This document shows positions 40,819 to 51,625 of a stretch of DNA of 64,000 nucleotides, piece after piece. The stretch covers positions 1 through 64,000 of the forward strand of contig OZ025708.1 in the NCBI GenBank assembly GCA_964019335.1, given 5' to 3'. The DNA is from Diplonema japonicum. Its lineage: Eukaryota; Euglenozoa; Diplonemea; Diplonemida; Diplonemidae. Every line of letters starts with the position of its first letter. The stretch's first letter is position 1. Under the pieces are notes generated by a model that did no database searches, was not told where the DNA came from, and saw nothing but the letters and a program-made list of their open reading frames with translations. The translations under genes and the position numbers were made by a program.

Positions 40819-43800
40819 AAACGGGGAGGCGGAAACCGGGGTCAGAGGAGGAAGAGGACTTCGCGAGGCTCACGGCGCAGGGGATACATCCGAACCCTGG
40901 GCCCAACATGTACGTGTCGACAGTGAACGTGGCCTCCCTACGCAACCAAATAGAGGAGGTTACGACGAAGCTGGACGTCGACGTGATCTGCACGCAGGAG
41001 ACGGCGCTGACCTTAGCTGGGCAGCAGGAGATGGAGCGGGAGCTCGGGAAGAAGACGAAGAAGAAGTGGAAGCCGATGTGGGGACCGCCGCAGCCGGGAA
41101 GGAAGGTGGAGGGAATCGCTTCGAACTGGGTAGCTCAGAGGGGAGGACTGGCAACCCTAATCCGAGAACCCAGGACAGCATTGCCAGGTTCTCTGGACAC
41201 CAACGACCAATCTGAAGAACAACGCAGGAGGTGGCTGCACACTCAGGTCGCAATCGATGGCAAACGCAGATGGCTACATATCATATCGATATACTGCCCG
41301 GCAGGAACAGGACGTGAAGAGACCGCAAAGAGGGAGACCCTCCTCCACTACATCCTGCGGAAGAAGGCGAAGGAGCTCGGCAATGTGCCAATACTCGTCG
41401 TTGGCGACTTCAACACCGACGAGGCAAGATCCCCGGAACTGCGGAAGGCACTGCAGGCAGGATGGGCGGACACAGCGGACCTATGCGCAAAATGGAGAGG
41501 GAAACAACCTGATCCAACGTTTGTACGGGAGAACTGCGCCACGCGGATCGACAGGATACTGGCAAGTCCGGAGGCAGTACCGGCCATCACCGGATGCCAA
41601 GTGAACCAAGCGATCAAGGGGACGGATCACCGGACACTGACGGTTGCACTTGAGCTCGACAGATTCAGGATGACGGTACAACGATACATGCTGCCGAGGG
41701 GTCTGGAGACGGCAGATGAGCCAACGGAAGAACAAGGAGCCGAAGCAGTGGAAGCAGCCGGATTCCGACAGTACCTGCACGAAGGAAATATAACAAAAGC
41801 CTTCGAGACCCTCTCCCGGTGCACCGAAGACCTCCTCATAGACCAACCAGTGGGGACGCCGGGGAGGGCAGCGTACGTCGGAAGAGGCAAACACACCAGC
41901 ACAAAGGAGAAGGAAGTGTGTGCACCAACGACGACGGGAACGGTGGGTGCAGCTACAACATGGCAAGCGCGACTGGAAAAGCTGAAGCTCAAGACGCGGA
42001 CACTGCAACAACAGCTCGAGCAAGCAGTTGAGGACAAGGGGCTAAGCAAGCCGACCCTGAACACGATAAGAAACGTGAACAGGGAAGCAAAGGCTCTGGC
42101 AGTACCAGCTGAACCGGTGCCGCACGACGCTGTTCTCATAGAGGACATGCTGGCAGCAGCGCTGAACATGGAAGACGCAATTGCAGCTGAGGAACGGAAG
42201 AAAAGGACCGAGGCGAACACGTCACGGAGACGAGAATACCTGGCCGAGGTTGCAGCAGGACGCGAGACAACAAGACTGGTAAAAGTCGCGAAAGGCAAAC
42301 GTCAAAGCGACGGAACCAGGGCGGTCAAGGAAGGGATGGTGCTCTTTGCGTCCCCCGGACTGATCGACAGCGTCATGCGCAAGGCGTGGAAGACCGTCTT
42401 TGCGAAATACGAGTCCCGACCGGAGCCCCTCTATGCCCCCTTCAAGGCAAAGTACAGCAAGTTCGTGCAACGGCATGAGATGGAGAGGACACAACTGACG
42501 GGAGCAAGGCTGAGGGAAGTGCTCAGAAAGAAAAGCAAGAAAAGCGCGGCAGGCATCGACGGGTGGAGGATGCTAGAGCTACGGAAACTACCAGAGTCAG
42601 TACTAGACGCCTGGGCGATGCTCTTCCATGCGATCGAAGCAACGGGGAGGTGGCCGGAAGCCATGAAAACGGCACTGGTTACCCTCGTACCGAAGTGCGA
42701 CGATGCGGGACCACTGGAGCACAGGCCTATCACAGTCACATCTGCGGTGTACAGACTCTGGGCATGCGCGCGACTGTCTGATATCCTCATCTGGCAGGAG
42801 AAATGGATACACGACAAGCAATACGGATTCCGCACGGGTTTCGGGACAGAGGACGCACTTTTGGACCTCGCCCTTGACATCGAAGAATCCATTCTGGAGG
42901 GGAAACCGCTAGTCGGGGTGGCACTCGACTTTGCGAAATGCTTTGACAGTGTACCGCAACAGCTGGTTCTGGAGCTGGTGGAGGACATGGGCATGGACAC
43001 AGGCATCCTCAGGGCACTGAAAGGAATGTACGCAGGCATGCGAAGACGGTTCAGGTACGCAGCAGGCGTGGGGGAGGAGTTCCACACAACCAATGGAATC
43101 CTTCAGGGATGCCCGATTTCAGTGGTACTCATCAACGCGCTGTTGGCGGTACTAATGAAGCAGGTGGAGAACGACACAGGGGTCCGCTCGCTGTCTTACG
43201 CGGACGATGCATATCTCTTGGCACGGCTCGGTGCGGCGTTGCAGGAAGGCGTAGACGCAGTGGAAGCCTTCTGCAAACAGGTGGGGATGAAGCTCAACAC
43301 CAGGAAGACGAAGACCTTTGCAGTGAACAGGAAGACACCGGAGGTGAAGGTGAAAGGCGAGGAACTGCAGCCGACACGGACTGTAGGAGTACTGGGAGCC
43401 AAGCTGCGGACAGACGGCAGGCCGCAAACCAACGGCGACAGGACGGCGGAGGCACTCGGGACGCTGAGCAGGCTGGGAGCAACGCCGTTGTCCTTTCAGC
43501 AGAAGGCGAAGATCATCAGCAGCACGATCCTACCGAGCTGCCTCTACGACTGCCCATTCTCACCGCCGAAAACGGGACAAATGGCCACGCTGGTGAAGGA
43601 GACCACGTACGCGCTCTGGGGGCAGAAGTACTGCACCAGGAACCCAGGCACAGTACTATCCGTGACACTGCCGGGACACACGAGCCACCCACAGATGACA
43701 GCCGCATACAGAGCACTTATGCTCCTATACAGAGCCTGCAAGAAGGACGACAAGCTGTGGACACGCTGCGACGCCATTGCCAAACGGTACAGCGGGAAGA

Positions 43801-45134
43801 AGATACCGGTGGGACCGGTGGGCATCATGATGGAAAGGTGGCTGCCTCAGATCAAGTTAAGCTGGGCACAGCTGAAGGACACCCACGCACTGGAAAAGGA
43901 GCCCTACAAGCACTACATCAGGGACCGACTCAGGCGGGCGGAAGCACAGGAAATCATGAGCAAACGGAGCACCATGGGGGGCATGGAAGCTGCGGCAGCA
44001 GCGGAGACCAACGCGCTGTGGAGGAAGCTGGTGGTGACGGACCCGATTGCAGCAAGGGACGTGCGAAGGATCATCTCGGGGGCAGTGTTCTACATCAACC
44101 CACGGGGATGGCGCACGGACACGGTGGAGCACATCCCGATGGCGGAAGGAGAAGAAGACGAGGATGAAGACGAGGCTGAAGATGAACAAGAAGAAGAAGA
44201 AGAGGAAGGACAGGACACCGAAAAGTGGCTGATTGCGGAGGCGAGGAAGCAAGAAGCTAAGCAGGCCGAACCCACGACGGCACACTGCGACATCTGCGGT
44301 CAGGAGCAACAGCTGCCCAACATGCTGGAGCACGCACTGTGGGAGTGCGAAAAGGCCAAGGAAGTGCAACAGCGGGAAGAACACGAAGGCATGACGCGCA
44401 GGGGGCTGGAACCGTGTACGAAGCTGCATGGCATCCTGCCAAGGGGAGCAGGGAAGGATGTCAGGGAAAGGCTCGAAGGAACGCAGAGGTACCTGCTGGC
44501 GGTGGTGGGGGAGCGGGACGCAGCCCTACAAGCGAAGAGGCAGGAGGTGTACCACACACACCAGTGGCTGGAGATCACACAAGGTCAAGAACACCCAGTA
44601 CCGTCGGACAAGGACTTCGGCAAGCTACCGGCAGGGGATGTCCTACGGGAGTACACGAAGGAGGTGCTGAGGTGGATGCGGCAACTGCGCTGGTATGCAG
44701 GCAGCAGAAACACGTCAGTGTCGACGGTGGAGCTGGCACTGGATTTCGAGAACGTGACCGGGAAGACCCTTGGAGGGAAGCTGGGGGATCTCGCAGAAGT
44801 ACAGCAGAAAGCGAGGAGATTGCATGGACTGATGAAGAAGATCTGGCACACATGGGAGCTAGGGAGGGTACTGAAGAAGGTGAAAGGAAGGAGGGCCTTC
44901 CCAGCTGAGCCGAGCACAAGGGTGCACACACTACGATCCATCGGGAGGACAAAGGCGGTGATCGGATGGAACAGGAGGGCGATATTTGCATCACCGAAGA
45001 CCAAGCATGACCTAGAGGCATTGAAAGGACAATGGGCGAGAGAACGAAGAGAAAGAGCGGCCAGGCTGGGGAGAAGGCCGGCAAGACCACCAAAGGAGGA
45101 GAACCCGCTGCTGAAAGGGGATAGGTGCAGGTAG
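40710..45134 (+). CDS. LINE-7 ORF2: APE endonuclease, reverse transcriptase, knuckle, novel C-terminal domain
   Basis: 1474 residues if started at the first ATG (40710) in the -1 overlap; the frame is open much further upstream, so frameshifting from ORF1 is possible. A NPGP motif (GIHPNPGP, 40881-40904) precedes APE (VNVASLRNQ, CTQET, VVGDFNTDEA, GTDHRTL). RT motifs: AGIDGW, HRPITVTSAVYRLW, VALDFAKCFDSVP, GILQGCPIS, YADD at residue 830. A CDIC...H...C knuckle is at about 1193. There is no RNase H. The last ~220 residues form a conserved region ending in VHTLRSIG...RRAIFASPKTKH, also present in the second copy. No stop or frameshift, so this ORF2 could be active. Confidence 0.87.
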   Translation: MRVMSWPAERQEGEGVRHGELQAGTMRELHWKPPQLKTGRRKPGSEEEEDFARLTAQGIHPNPGPNMYVSTVNVASLRNQIEEVTTKLDVDVICTQETALTLAGQQEMERELGKKTKKKWKPMWGPPQPGRKVEGIASNWVAQRGGLATLIREPRTALPGSLDTNDQSEEQRRRWLHTQVAIDGKRRWLHIISIYCPAGTGREETAKRETLLHYILRKKAKELGNVPILVVGDFNTDEARSPELRKALQAGWADTADLCAKWRGKQPDPTFVRENCATRIDRILASPEAVPAITGCQVNQAIKGTDHRTLTVALELDRFRMTVQRYMLPRGLETADEPTEEQGAEAVEAAGFRQYLHEGNITKAFETLSRCTEDLLIDQPVGTPGRAAYVGRGKHTSTKEKEVCAPTTTGTVGAATTWQARLEKLKLKTRTLQQQLEQAVEDKGLSKPTLNTIRNVNREAKALAVPAEPVPHDAVLIEDMLAAALNMEDAIAAEERKKRTEANTSRRREYLAEVAAGRETTRLVKVAKGKRQSDGTRAVKEGMVLFASPGLIDSVMRKAWKTVFAKYESRPEPLYAPFKAKYSKFVQRHEMERTQLTGARLREVLRKKSKKSAAGIDGWRMLELRKLPESVLDAWAMLFHAIEATGRWPEAMKTALVTLVPKCDDAGPLEHRPITVTSAVYRLWACARLSDILIWQEKWIHDKQYGFRTGFGTEDALLDLALDIEESILEGKPLVGVALDFAKCFDSVPQQLVLELVEDMGMDTGILRALKGMYAGMRRRFRYAAGVGEEFHTTNGILQGCPISVVLINALLAVLMKQVENDTGVRSLSYADDAYLLARLGAALQEGVDAVEAFCKQVGMKLNTRKTKTFAVNRKTPEVKVKGEELQPTRTVGVLGAKLRTDGRPQTNGDRTAEALGTLSRLGATPLSFQQKAKIISSTILPSCLYDCPFSPPKTGQMATLVKETTYALWGQKYCTRNPGTVLSVTLPGHTSHPQMTAAYRALMLLYRACKKDDKLWTRCDAIAKRYSGKKIPVGPVGIMMERWLPQIKLSWAQLKDTHALEKEPYKHYIRDRLRRAEAQEIMSKRSTMGGMEAAAAAETNALWRKLVVTDPIAARDVRRIISGAVFYINPRGWRTDTVEHIPMAEGEEDEDEDEAEDEQEEEEEEGQDTEKWLIAEARKQEAKQAEPTTAHCDICGQEQQLPNMLEHALWECEKAKEVQQREEHEGMTRRGLEPCTKLHGILPRGAGKDVRERLEGTQRYLLAVVGERDAALQAKRQEVYHTHQWLEITQGQEHPVPSDKDFGKLPAGDVLREYTKEVLRWMRQLRWYAGSRNTSVSTVELALDFENVTGKTLGGKLGDLAEVQQKARRLHGLMKKIWHTWELGRVLKKVKGRRAFPAEPSTRVHTLRSIGRTKAVIGWNRRAIFASPKTKHDLEALKGQWARERRERAARLGRRPARPPKEENPLLKGDRCR

Positions 45135-45420
45135 AAGATGAGAACAAGGGGGCGTCTCACAAAGACTTCCTTTAACTCATATATTTCTTTTTTCTTTCTA
45201 TATGAAAGGTGAGTGGAAAATTTGAATAACACTGGGGGCGGGGGACAGGGGCCTGGTAATGGAAAATAAGGGAAGACACTGGGGAGGGTGGTGAAAAGAA
45301 AGGATAGGAGTGAAGCCAGAGTCGAGAGATTGAGTTAGAAACAATTGCTGTCTGAAGTCGTTTAACAACTTCAGACCTCAATGTTTGGAGAGTATAATAT
45401 ATTATAATTTATAAGTTTTT

Positions 45421-48400
45421 TCACAATGTTCCCTGCCGCTCCAAGAGCTGGGCGGTCTTACAGGCGTCGGTGGACAGGAGGACTTTGAGGGAAGGAAGGG
45501 AGCTACCGAAGATCTGACTCCTTTGGTCGATCCTCTTTCCGTCTTGGCATTCCCGTAGGAGGTGGCTTAGAGTCTGGGGTTGCGAACATAGATGGCACGG
45601 GACCTCCTCGACTGGGGGTATGAGTAGGTATCCGCAAGTGAGTGGGCTCTTCCCCACCCTCAGCCTCATGATCGCCACTTCTTTCTTTCTGTCCAGCTCC
45701 TCGAACTTCTCGTAACTTCCGGCAAACTGCTCCCTGTACGTCTTTGTGACGCCAGTATCCTTCCATAGGCGGAGGTGGCTTCTGATGACATGCTTCCTCA
45801 CCAGAGTTTTAACCACCTCAATGTCTGTCTCACGGGTGTGGGCCAGTCTTTCGCTCGCCTCTTTTGCCTTCTGGTCCGCCTTCTCGTTCCACTTGTACCC
45901 GCAGTGACTCGGGACGTATTGAACGATTAGCTTGTGGCCTCTGCCTGTCAAGCTCGCGACCTCCTGCCAGAGTTCGAAGTCATCTTTGGAGGCTGCCGAC
46001 ATGTGTCCCTGGCACATCTTCCGTATCACCGACTGCGAATCTGTGCATATCAGAACCATCCCTTGGCTTGCAAGCTTCCTCTCTGAGAGTCTTGTCGCCA
46101 GTCGGATCCCTAGCCTCAGGGCCCTGAGTTCGCATTTGTAGGATGTCGAATACAGTCCACCGCTGATCCCGTAGGCAGCATCGGACCCGTTGTGCAGCAG
46201 GATGGCGGCCGAGCCTCCGTTTTTCCCATCCTTTACGGACCCGTCTGTGAACACCATGCAGAATGCCCGGCCGTGTTTCTCGCATAACCTGTTCAGGGTG
46301 TTCGTTGTTGCCTCTTTCCTGACCTCTTTTGGGTCCGTCCTTTTCACCTGCGTGTCTAGGAAGGGGGAGAGCACGAGTTGCCCCTCGAATCTTTGCCAGG
46401 GTGCAACCGCGAGTCTCCTCATGAAGACGGCGCCCGAGTGAGGTGTGCCCGTCCTCTCTGGGAGTTTGTAGGCTTTCGATGCCTCTCTCTGTTTGTCAGA
46501 CCAAGTCCTCCTTGGTAGGAGCTTCTCGTACCTGGTCAGATCCTCCAGAGGCTGAGTCGCCTGGTATGCGGCGGTGTCCACTTTTCTCATCAGTGACTCG
46601 TAGAGCAACAGGCTGTCGTGTTCGATCAGCGCATCCAGGGTCCACAGCCCCGCTTCGTTCAGTGTCGCGAATGTCTCTGATGACGCGATGCAGCCTGTGA
46701 TCTTCACCGCTGCCCTGTATTGAAGCTTCTTGATGCCTTCGTGGGGCGTGTTCCTCCCGCTCGGGAGAAATGACCCGTACACGCCCAAGCAGTATCTGAA
46801 GACTGGTTGCACATATGTGAGGTATAGAGCCCTCAACACCACCTAACCCCATCTCGTTCCCGCAAGGCAGCTCAGCAGCCTGACCCTGCTTTCACCTCTT
46901 TCCAAGACGTCTCTGGAGTGTTCGGAGAAAAGCATGTCCTCCTCGAAGGTGACTCCGAGCAGCTTTGTTTTTTCGACCACCTCGAGTTCTTCGCCGGTCT
47001 TGAAAGTTGCTCTGATCTTCCCCTTCAGTGTTCTCTGCGGATAGGAGATGCCAGCAACGGGAAGGAACTCTGTCTTTCCCTTGGAGATCACCATCGAGTT
47101 TCTCGAGCACCAGCTCTCCACAACCCTCAGGATCTTCATCAGTTTTCCATTCAAGCTGTCCAGGTCTTTTTCGTGCAGCACCACCGCAATGTCGTCTGCG
47201 TACATCACGGCATCAATGCCCTCCTTTTCGAACGTCTCTGAGAGGTCGTCCATGTAGATCGAGAAGAGGGTTGGGGCAAGGATGGTTCCCTGTGGAACCC
47301 CACCCGTTATGTGTTCGTGCTTCCCTGTTTCGCCACTCACCTTGACGGCAGCGATCCTCTGGTCTAGGAAAGCGGCCACCCAGTCCGTAATTCTTTGCGG
47401 GTAGCCATTACTCCTCATTTTCGCATTTAGACCCTTGTGCCACACTGTGTCGAAGGCTCCTTTCAGGTCGAAGAGCAAAAGTCCGCCGCAGAACTCATCG
47501 TCTCTGATGCGGTTCAGTTTCGTGGTCACTTGCAGGACGTTCTCTTCTGTGGAGCGCCCTTTCCTGAAACCTGACTGCATTTTGTGCACCCTCTTCACAT
47601 CTCCCACGTCTTGGTGGTAGTCGACCCTTATCTTTACTATCCTCTCCATTGTCTTTGAAATGTTGGAGGTTAGCGATATCGGTCTGTACGATGCCGGATC
47701 ACTTCTTGACTTGCCCTTTCCTTTGTAAAGTGGGATTATGTGCGTGAACCTCCAGTCTGATGGTACCACTCCCTTCTCCCATGACATATTGAACAGATGG
47801 AGTAATGTGTCCAAGGCCGTCCCCCCCAGGTGTTTCAGCATCTCGTTGTAGACACCGTCTGGGCCCGGGGATTTCCCCTTCTTCAACTGCCTCAGCGCGT
47901 GCTTCAGTTCCTCCATGCTTATCCCTGGGCAAGTGACCCTGTCCCTCAAGTCCTTGATCACTTTGGACTTCCTGTTTTCACCGTCCAGCATCTTCTTTGT
48001 GTCTTTGTTAAGGTGGGGTGCAAAAGCCTTTGCGTAGTGCTCCACAAGGACGTCTGCTTTTTGCTTCGCCGATGTGTGTAGCTTGCCGCCTGCCATTAGT
48101 GGTGCTACTGGATCTTTGTCCTTCCTGCCATCGAGCGTTTTTATCGTCCTGAAAGCGTGTCCCAAGTCCTTTTTCTGAGACAGCTCCTTCATGTAGTCGG
48201 CCCACGCTCTTTTCTTCCCTTCATCGATCTGTTTCTGCACTTGCCTGCTGATTTCACCAAGCCTCTCGCATTGTTCTATCGATGGGATGCCGATGTCCGA
48301 CATAATCTCCTTCTTCAGAGCGTTTCTTCTTCCAACCAGTTGCGTCAGCTCTTCAGTCCACCACGCTTTCCCGCCTCTCGCTCCCCCTCTTGGGATGAAG

Positions 48401-49710
48401 AGCCTGGCGGCCTCCTTGACGGCTTCAGTGAACTGCTTGTTTAGCCTGACCGGGTCTCCTGTTCTCTGCAGGTGCCTCAGGGTGTACTCCAGATGATTCC
48501 TGTACCCCTCCCAGTCAGCTTTTTTGAAGCTGAATTTCTTAATGGTTGGTCCGGTTTCGTATTTCGTTCTTATCCGGATGGACATGGGTATGTGGTCAGA
48601 CCCCCATGAATCGAGGGTTGTCCAGGATCTAGAGTCCATGTCTGGCCCGCTTATCACCAGGTCCGGTGATGATAAGGAACCTCTTGTGTTCAATAGTGTC
48701 GGTGTGGCTTTGTCATTCCAGGGTCGCATCCCTTTCTCGATCATCCACTTTGCGACTTTGTCACCTATGAGGTCCTCTTTCTTTCTTCTCCCGTCCCACA
48801 GAGGGTGGTGGGCGTTGAAATCCCCCATGATTAAGGTTCTGTCCCCTGTCGGGAGTGTGTTCGGGTTGAAGTAGGTGTCGATGCTCGGTCTGTCATCGCT
48901 CGGATCTGACGGCGATGTTGGTGGAAGGTAGATGTTCACCAGGAGGATCTCCTTTTGACCTGGCGGGTATATTTTGACGTCCAGTCTTTCCGTCACGTCA
49001 TTTTTCTTCTCCTTCCTTTCGACACCGCTAGCGTTGATGCCTTCTTTCACGAGAGTCAGTAAGCCGCCCCCTTTTATGGGGAAATTCCTCCTTCTCGGTC
49101 GCGTCCTGTCTCTTCGGAAAGCTCTGTACCCTTCGAACCAGCCGTGGATCGCATCGTCTGATGTTAGGTGTGTCTCTTGGAGACACAGGATGTCCGGCGC
49201 TGTTTCTTCGATAGCCTTCTCGATTTCGGCCTTCCTAGCTCTGAGGGACCTCACGTTCAGCGAGACTATCTTCAGCCATCCGTCTTTCGCGGCTGGCCCC
49301 GGGTTCTGCTCGACGTCACCGCACGCCAAGATGTCCATATCATGTGGTCCGCAACCTTTGCGCATCTTTCTCGGTGTGGTCGAGGGTCGTTTCAGCATGT
49401 ATGTCACTCTGCCTTTGTGGTCACCCCTACCTTCAGGTCTTCGAAGATAGGGTTGTACGACTTGGGGGGGGCCGGCCCTAACAGACCTTACGTCGCCACC
49501 ACTAACGCCTTGTCCCGTTTGGACACCCCTATACGTGCGGGGCCGGCCAGGATTTAGCCGCGAGTTGTAGCCAAGTCGTACGAGCTTCCTTCGCGCAGAG
49601 AGATGACATTGCTGTGACCCGTTGTCGTCGTCGTCGTCGTCGTCGTGTATTATTTTTTTTTTATTTTTATTTTTTTTTTTTGTTGTTTTTTTTTTTTTTC
49701 TCTTGTTCTT
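45421..49710 (-). pseudogene. LINE-4 ORF2 (2A, APE, RT, RNase H) with one in-frame stop
   Basis: The frame is open from 49710. The first ATG is at 49398, just before the 2A motif CGDVEQNPGP (49294-49323). APE: SLNVRSLR, CLQETH, MGDFNAHH, GSDHIP. RT: YRPISLTS, LFDLKGAFD, GGVPQGTILAP, YADD at 47191-47202. A TAG at 46843-46845 interrupts the sequence where LINE-5 reads GTKWGCKKVV; a local 6-base loss created it. Downstream the frame continues through RNase H (FTDGS, CELRA, CTDSQS, NEKAD) and CHLCSQ...HLLREC. Everything else is intact, so readthrough apart, this copy is dead by one event. Confidence 0.85.
49455..49581 (-). promoter_or_regulatory. Conserved structured RNA element near the ORF2 start, LINE-4 copy
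   Basis: An 11-bp outer stem pairs 49455-49465 with 49571-49581. An inner GGCCGGCCC stem and a TGTCC/GGACA hairpin lie inside. Sequence is close to 5659-5781 of LINE-1 with a compensated base pair in the outer stem. A 4-base length difference shifts the coding frame across its 5' half between the two elements, yet the nucleotides stay conserved, arguing for selection on RNA. Confidence 0.7.
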
Positions 49711-49920
49711 TTATTTTCTTTATGTTTTTTTTTTTTTTTTTGTTATTTTTTTTTTGTTTTTGTTTTTTTTTTTATGGTTTTTTTTTTTTTTTTTTTTTTA
49801 ATTTTTTTATTATTTTTTTTTTTTGTAGACGAATTGGGGGGTTGGGGGCTTAATAGGGAAACACTTTCTTTTTTCTTTTTTTTTTCTTTCTTATCTATTA
49901 TGGTAAAATGGAAAAAACTT
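49624..49920 (-). repeat. GAC microsatellite and very long A-rich spacer in LINE-4
   Basis: (GTC)n on the plus strand at 49624-49646, then about 180 bases of nearly pure T (49650-49830) and more T-rich sequence to about 49900. It separates ORF1 from ORF2. Either an expanded internal A-tract of the element RNA or the scar of small nested insertions. Confidence 0.7.
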
Positions 49921-49930
49921 ATCACCTTTT

Positions 49931-50270
49931 TCACCTCTTCTTTGATTTTCCGCCTTTCCCGGACTTCTTCGCTGTGTCCGGTGTGCTCGGTGTCGGCGAT
50001 GTCGAGGTGGAGGAGGAGGTTGTCCCCTTCGAACCCTTCGAGCCCCCTGGTGCGTAGGGCGCTGCCTTCAGCGACACCTTTGCAGAGGCCCATTCCTGGC
50101 CCCTGCGCCTTCCTGGTTTTGCTCCGGCGGGAGTGTCTTCCAACTCCGTTTCCGAGCCCGAGGATGGCTGGTGTTGCTGTGGGGTGTTCGGTTCCAGCTC
50201 CGGTCCGATGAATTTGGACGGTGTCGGGGCTGTGGGTGTGGCGGTGGTTTGGGCCTTTTTGGCCTTTTGA
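49931..50270 (-). pseudogene. LINE-4 ORF1 C-terminal fragment
   Basis: About 113 codons, rich in Pro, Thr, Ser and Gly and ending GKGGKSKKR. It starts at the truncation point (KNQKAKKAQTT). Position upstream of ORF2 and the basic, low-complexity tail fit an ORF1 C-terminus. No domain remains. Confidence 0.6.
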
Positions 50271-51625
50271 TTTTTTTTAATAATAATAATAATAAATGTA
50301 CCACTGTCGTGCGAAGCTAAAGGCTGGGGGGGAGGGATAGGTGCAGGAGGCCTGAAGGGCCTCCTGCAAGTGAAAGGGGGAACGAGAGGGGTTGACAAAT
50401 TTTTTGTAAAAGTTTAAAGAAAACCCTCCCACAACTATCCATACGTACCGAGGCGGGAGGTGGGCAGGCCCGGGGGCTCCCAGCGTTCGCAACTGTGCCC
50501 ACCTTCAACGTCCCTCGGCATCTCACCAGCCCGCATCGCACAACAGCACCCTTTGGCCGAACCTCCGGGATTTCAAGGGGTGGGGTACCTCGTCAGTGCT
50601 CGTAGGCACACCGGCACGGAGGCATCCCCTTCAGCCGGTTTTGTTGGGCTGTGGAGCCTTTGGAAAATAAAATTGTAAGGAAAACATAACCAGAGAGGAA
50701 GAAAGAAGTTGGGGTGCACGACAGGGCAAAAAAAAGGGAAGACATGGGGGATGAGAGTACTATTACTAAAAAAGTTTAAATCTACTTCTACTTCTTGCCG
50801 GCCCGGCACAGCACGCCTCGCACCCAGCAGCACACGCCACGCAGACAGACCAGCGCACCTCCACCGCCACCAGTTCTCTTCCAGTGTCCCCGTGCACCCC
50901 ACCGTCGATCCGTTTATCTGTACCCAGTTCGGCTACCGATCTGTCTGGCCTTCCAGTTGCGACAGGGCGGTCATTGCCTGAAGGGCGCCGGGATCAACAC
51001 TGTGGCCTCCACTCCGCGCGAGACCGGTCTCAGCCTCACGTCTCTCGGATGGGGTACGCTGGAACACTGGGCGACGCCGCCGCCCGCATCACACCACAAC
51101 ACAGCGGAACCAGCACAAACAAACCGTACGCCACTCACCAGCGACACCAGCCACAACTCACCGCTCCTGTTCATCCCACCGTTGTCCGAGTACCTGTACC
51201 CAGTTAGCCTGTGTCCTGACTGGCCTTTCAGTTGGGGTAGGACTGACAACGCTACAAGGGCGCCGGGAACAACCTGTGGCCTCCACTGTGCGCGAGATCG
51301 GTCTCAGCCTCTCGACGCTGGTGGAATGAACAGGAACGGTGGGTGTCGCCGCCGCACACAACCACGCACACGCCGCGCGATGGGAGAGAATGCCTTTTGC
51401 TCAGACCGAGTCTGAGTGGTCTTACACCCCCGCTACCGGTGCCCCGATAGCGGCTTGTGCCAAACAGACCGTCTTCGTTCCGGCACACTCCCCGACACGC
51501 CTTCGCGCTTTCGCACCACAGCCCTCCCTGGCCTGCGGTCCCAGGGGCCACCACGAGGAGGACAGCGCAGGATACTTCACACCATGTTGTTGTTCTTTTT
51601 TTTATGTGTACCCCAACCCCCTTGA
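50271..51625 (-). mobile_element. NC-c long form, copy 2
   Basis: Apparently identical to 18321-19663, including the 276-bp tandem repeat (about 50810-51440) and the join to a LINE-2 3' end. The left neighbour differs (LINE-4 here, LINE-2 there), with an 8-nt T-run here that is absent there. Confidence 0.6.

Larger units (their letters stand above)
39370..45183 (+). mobile_element. LINE-7, long copy, inserted into a T/C tract
   Basis: This is opposite in orientation to its surroundings. The left end is inside ORF1 (5'-truncated, no ATG). The right end is about 49 bp after the ORF2 stop, with no A-tail. T/C tract sequence (TTCTTT) flanks both sides, and the uninterrupted tract exists at 27845-27868. 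Compare the second copy at 57371. Confidence 0.8.
45184..50270 (-). mobile_element. LINE-4, long copy, 5'-truncated inside ORF1
   Basis: The 3' UTR 45194-45420 is continuous with the T/C tract that LINE-7 entered. ORF2 45421-49407 has one internal stop. The RNA fold is at 49455-49581, a GAC repeat and huge A-rich spacer at 49624-49920, and the ORF1 C-terminus at 49931-50270. The right end meets the NC-c tail. Confidence 0.83.

Noticed and set aside
49455-49581. HDV-like self-cleaving ribozyme, as in trypanosome L1Tc
   Set aside because: GGCCGGC resembles HDV P1, but the strand order does not give the nested double pseudoknot, the P1 strands are too far apart and a long stem encloses them. 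It is also not at the element's 5' end.
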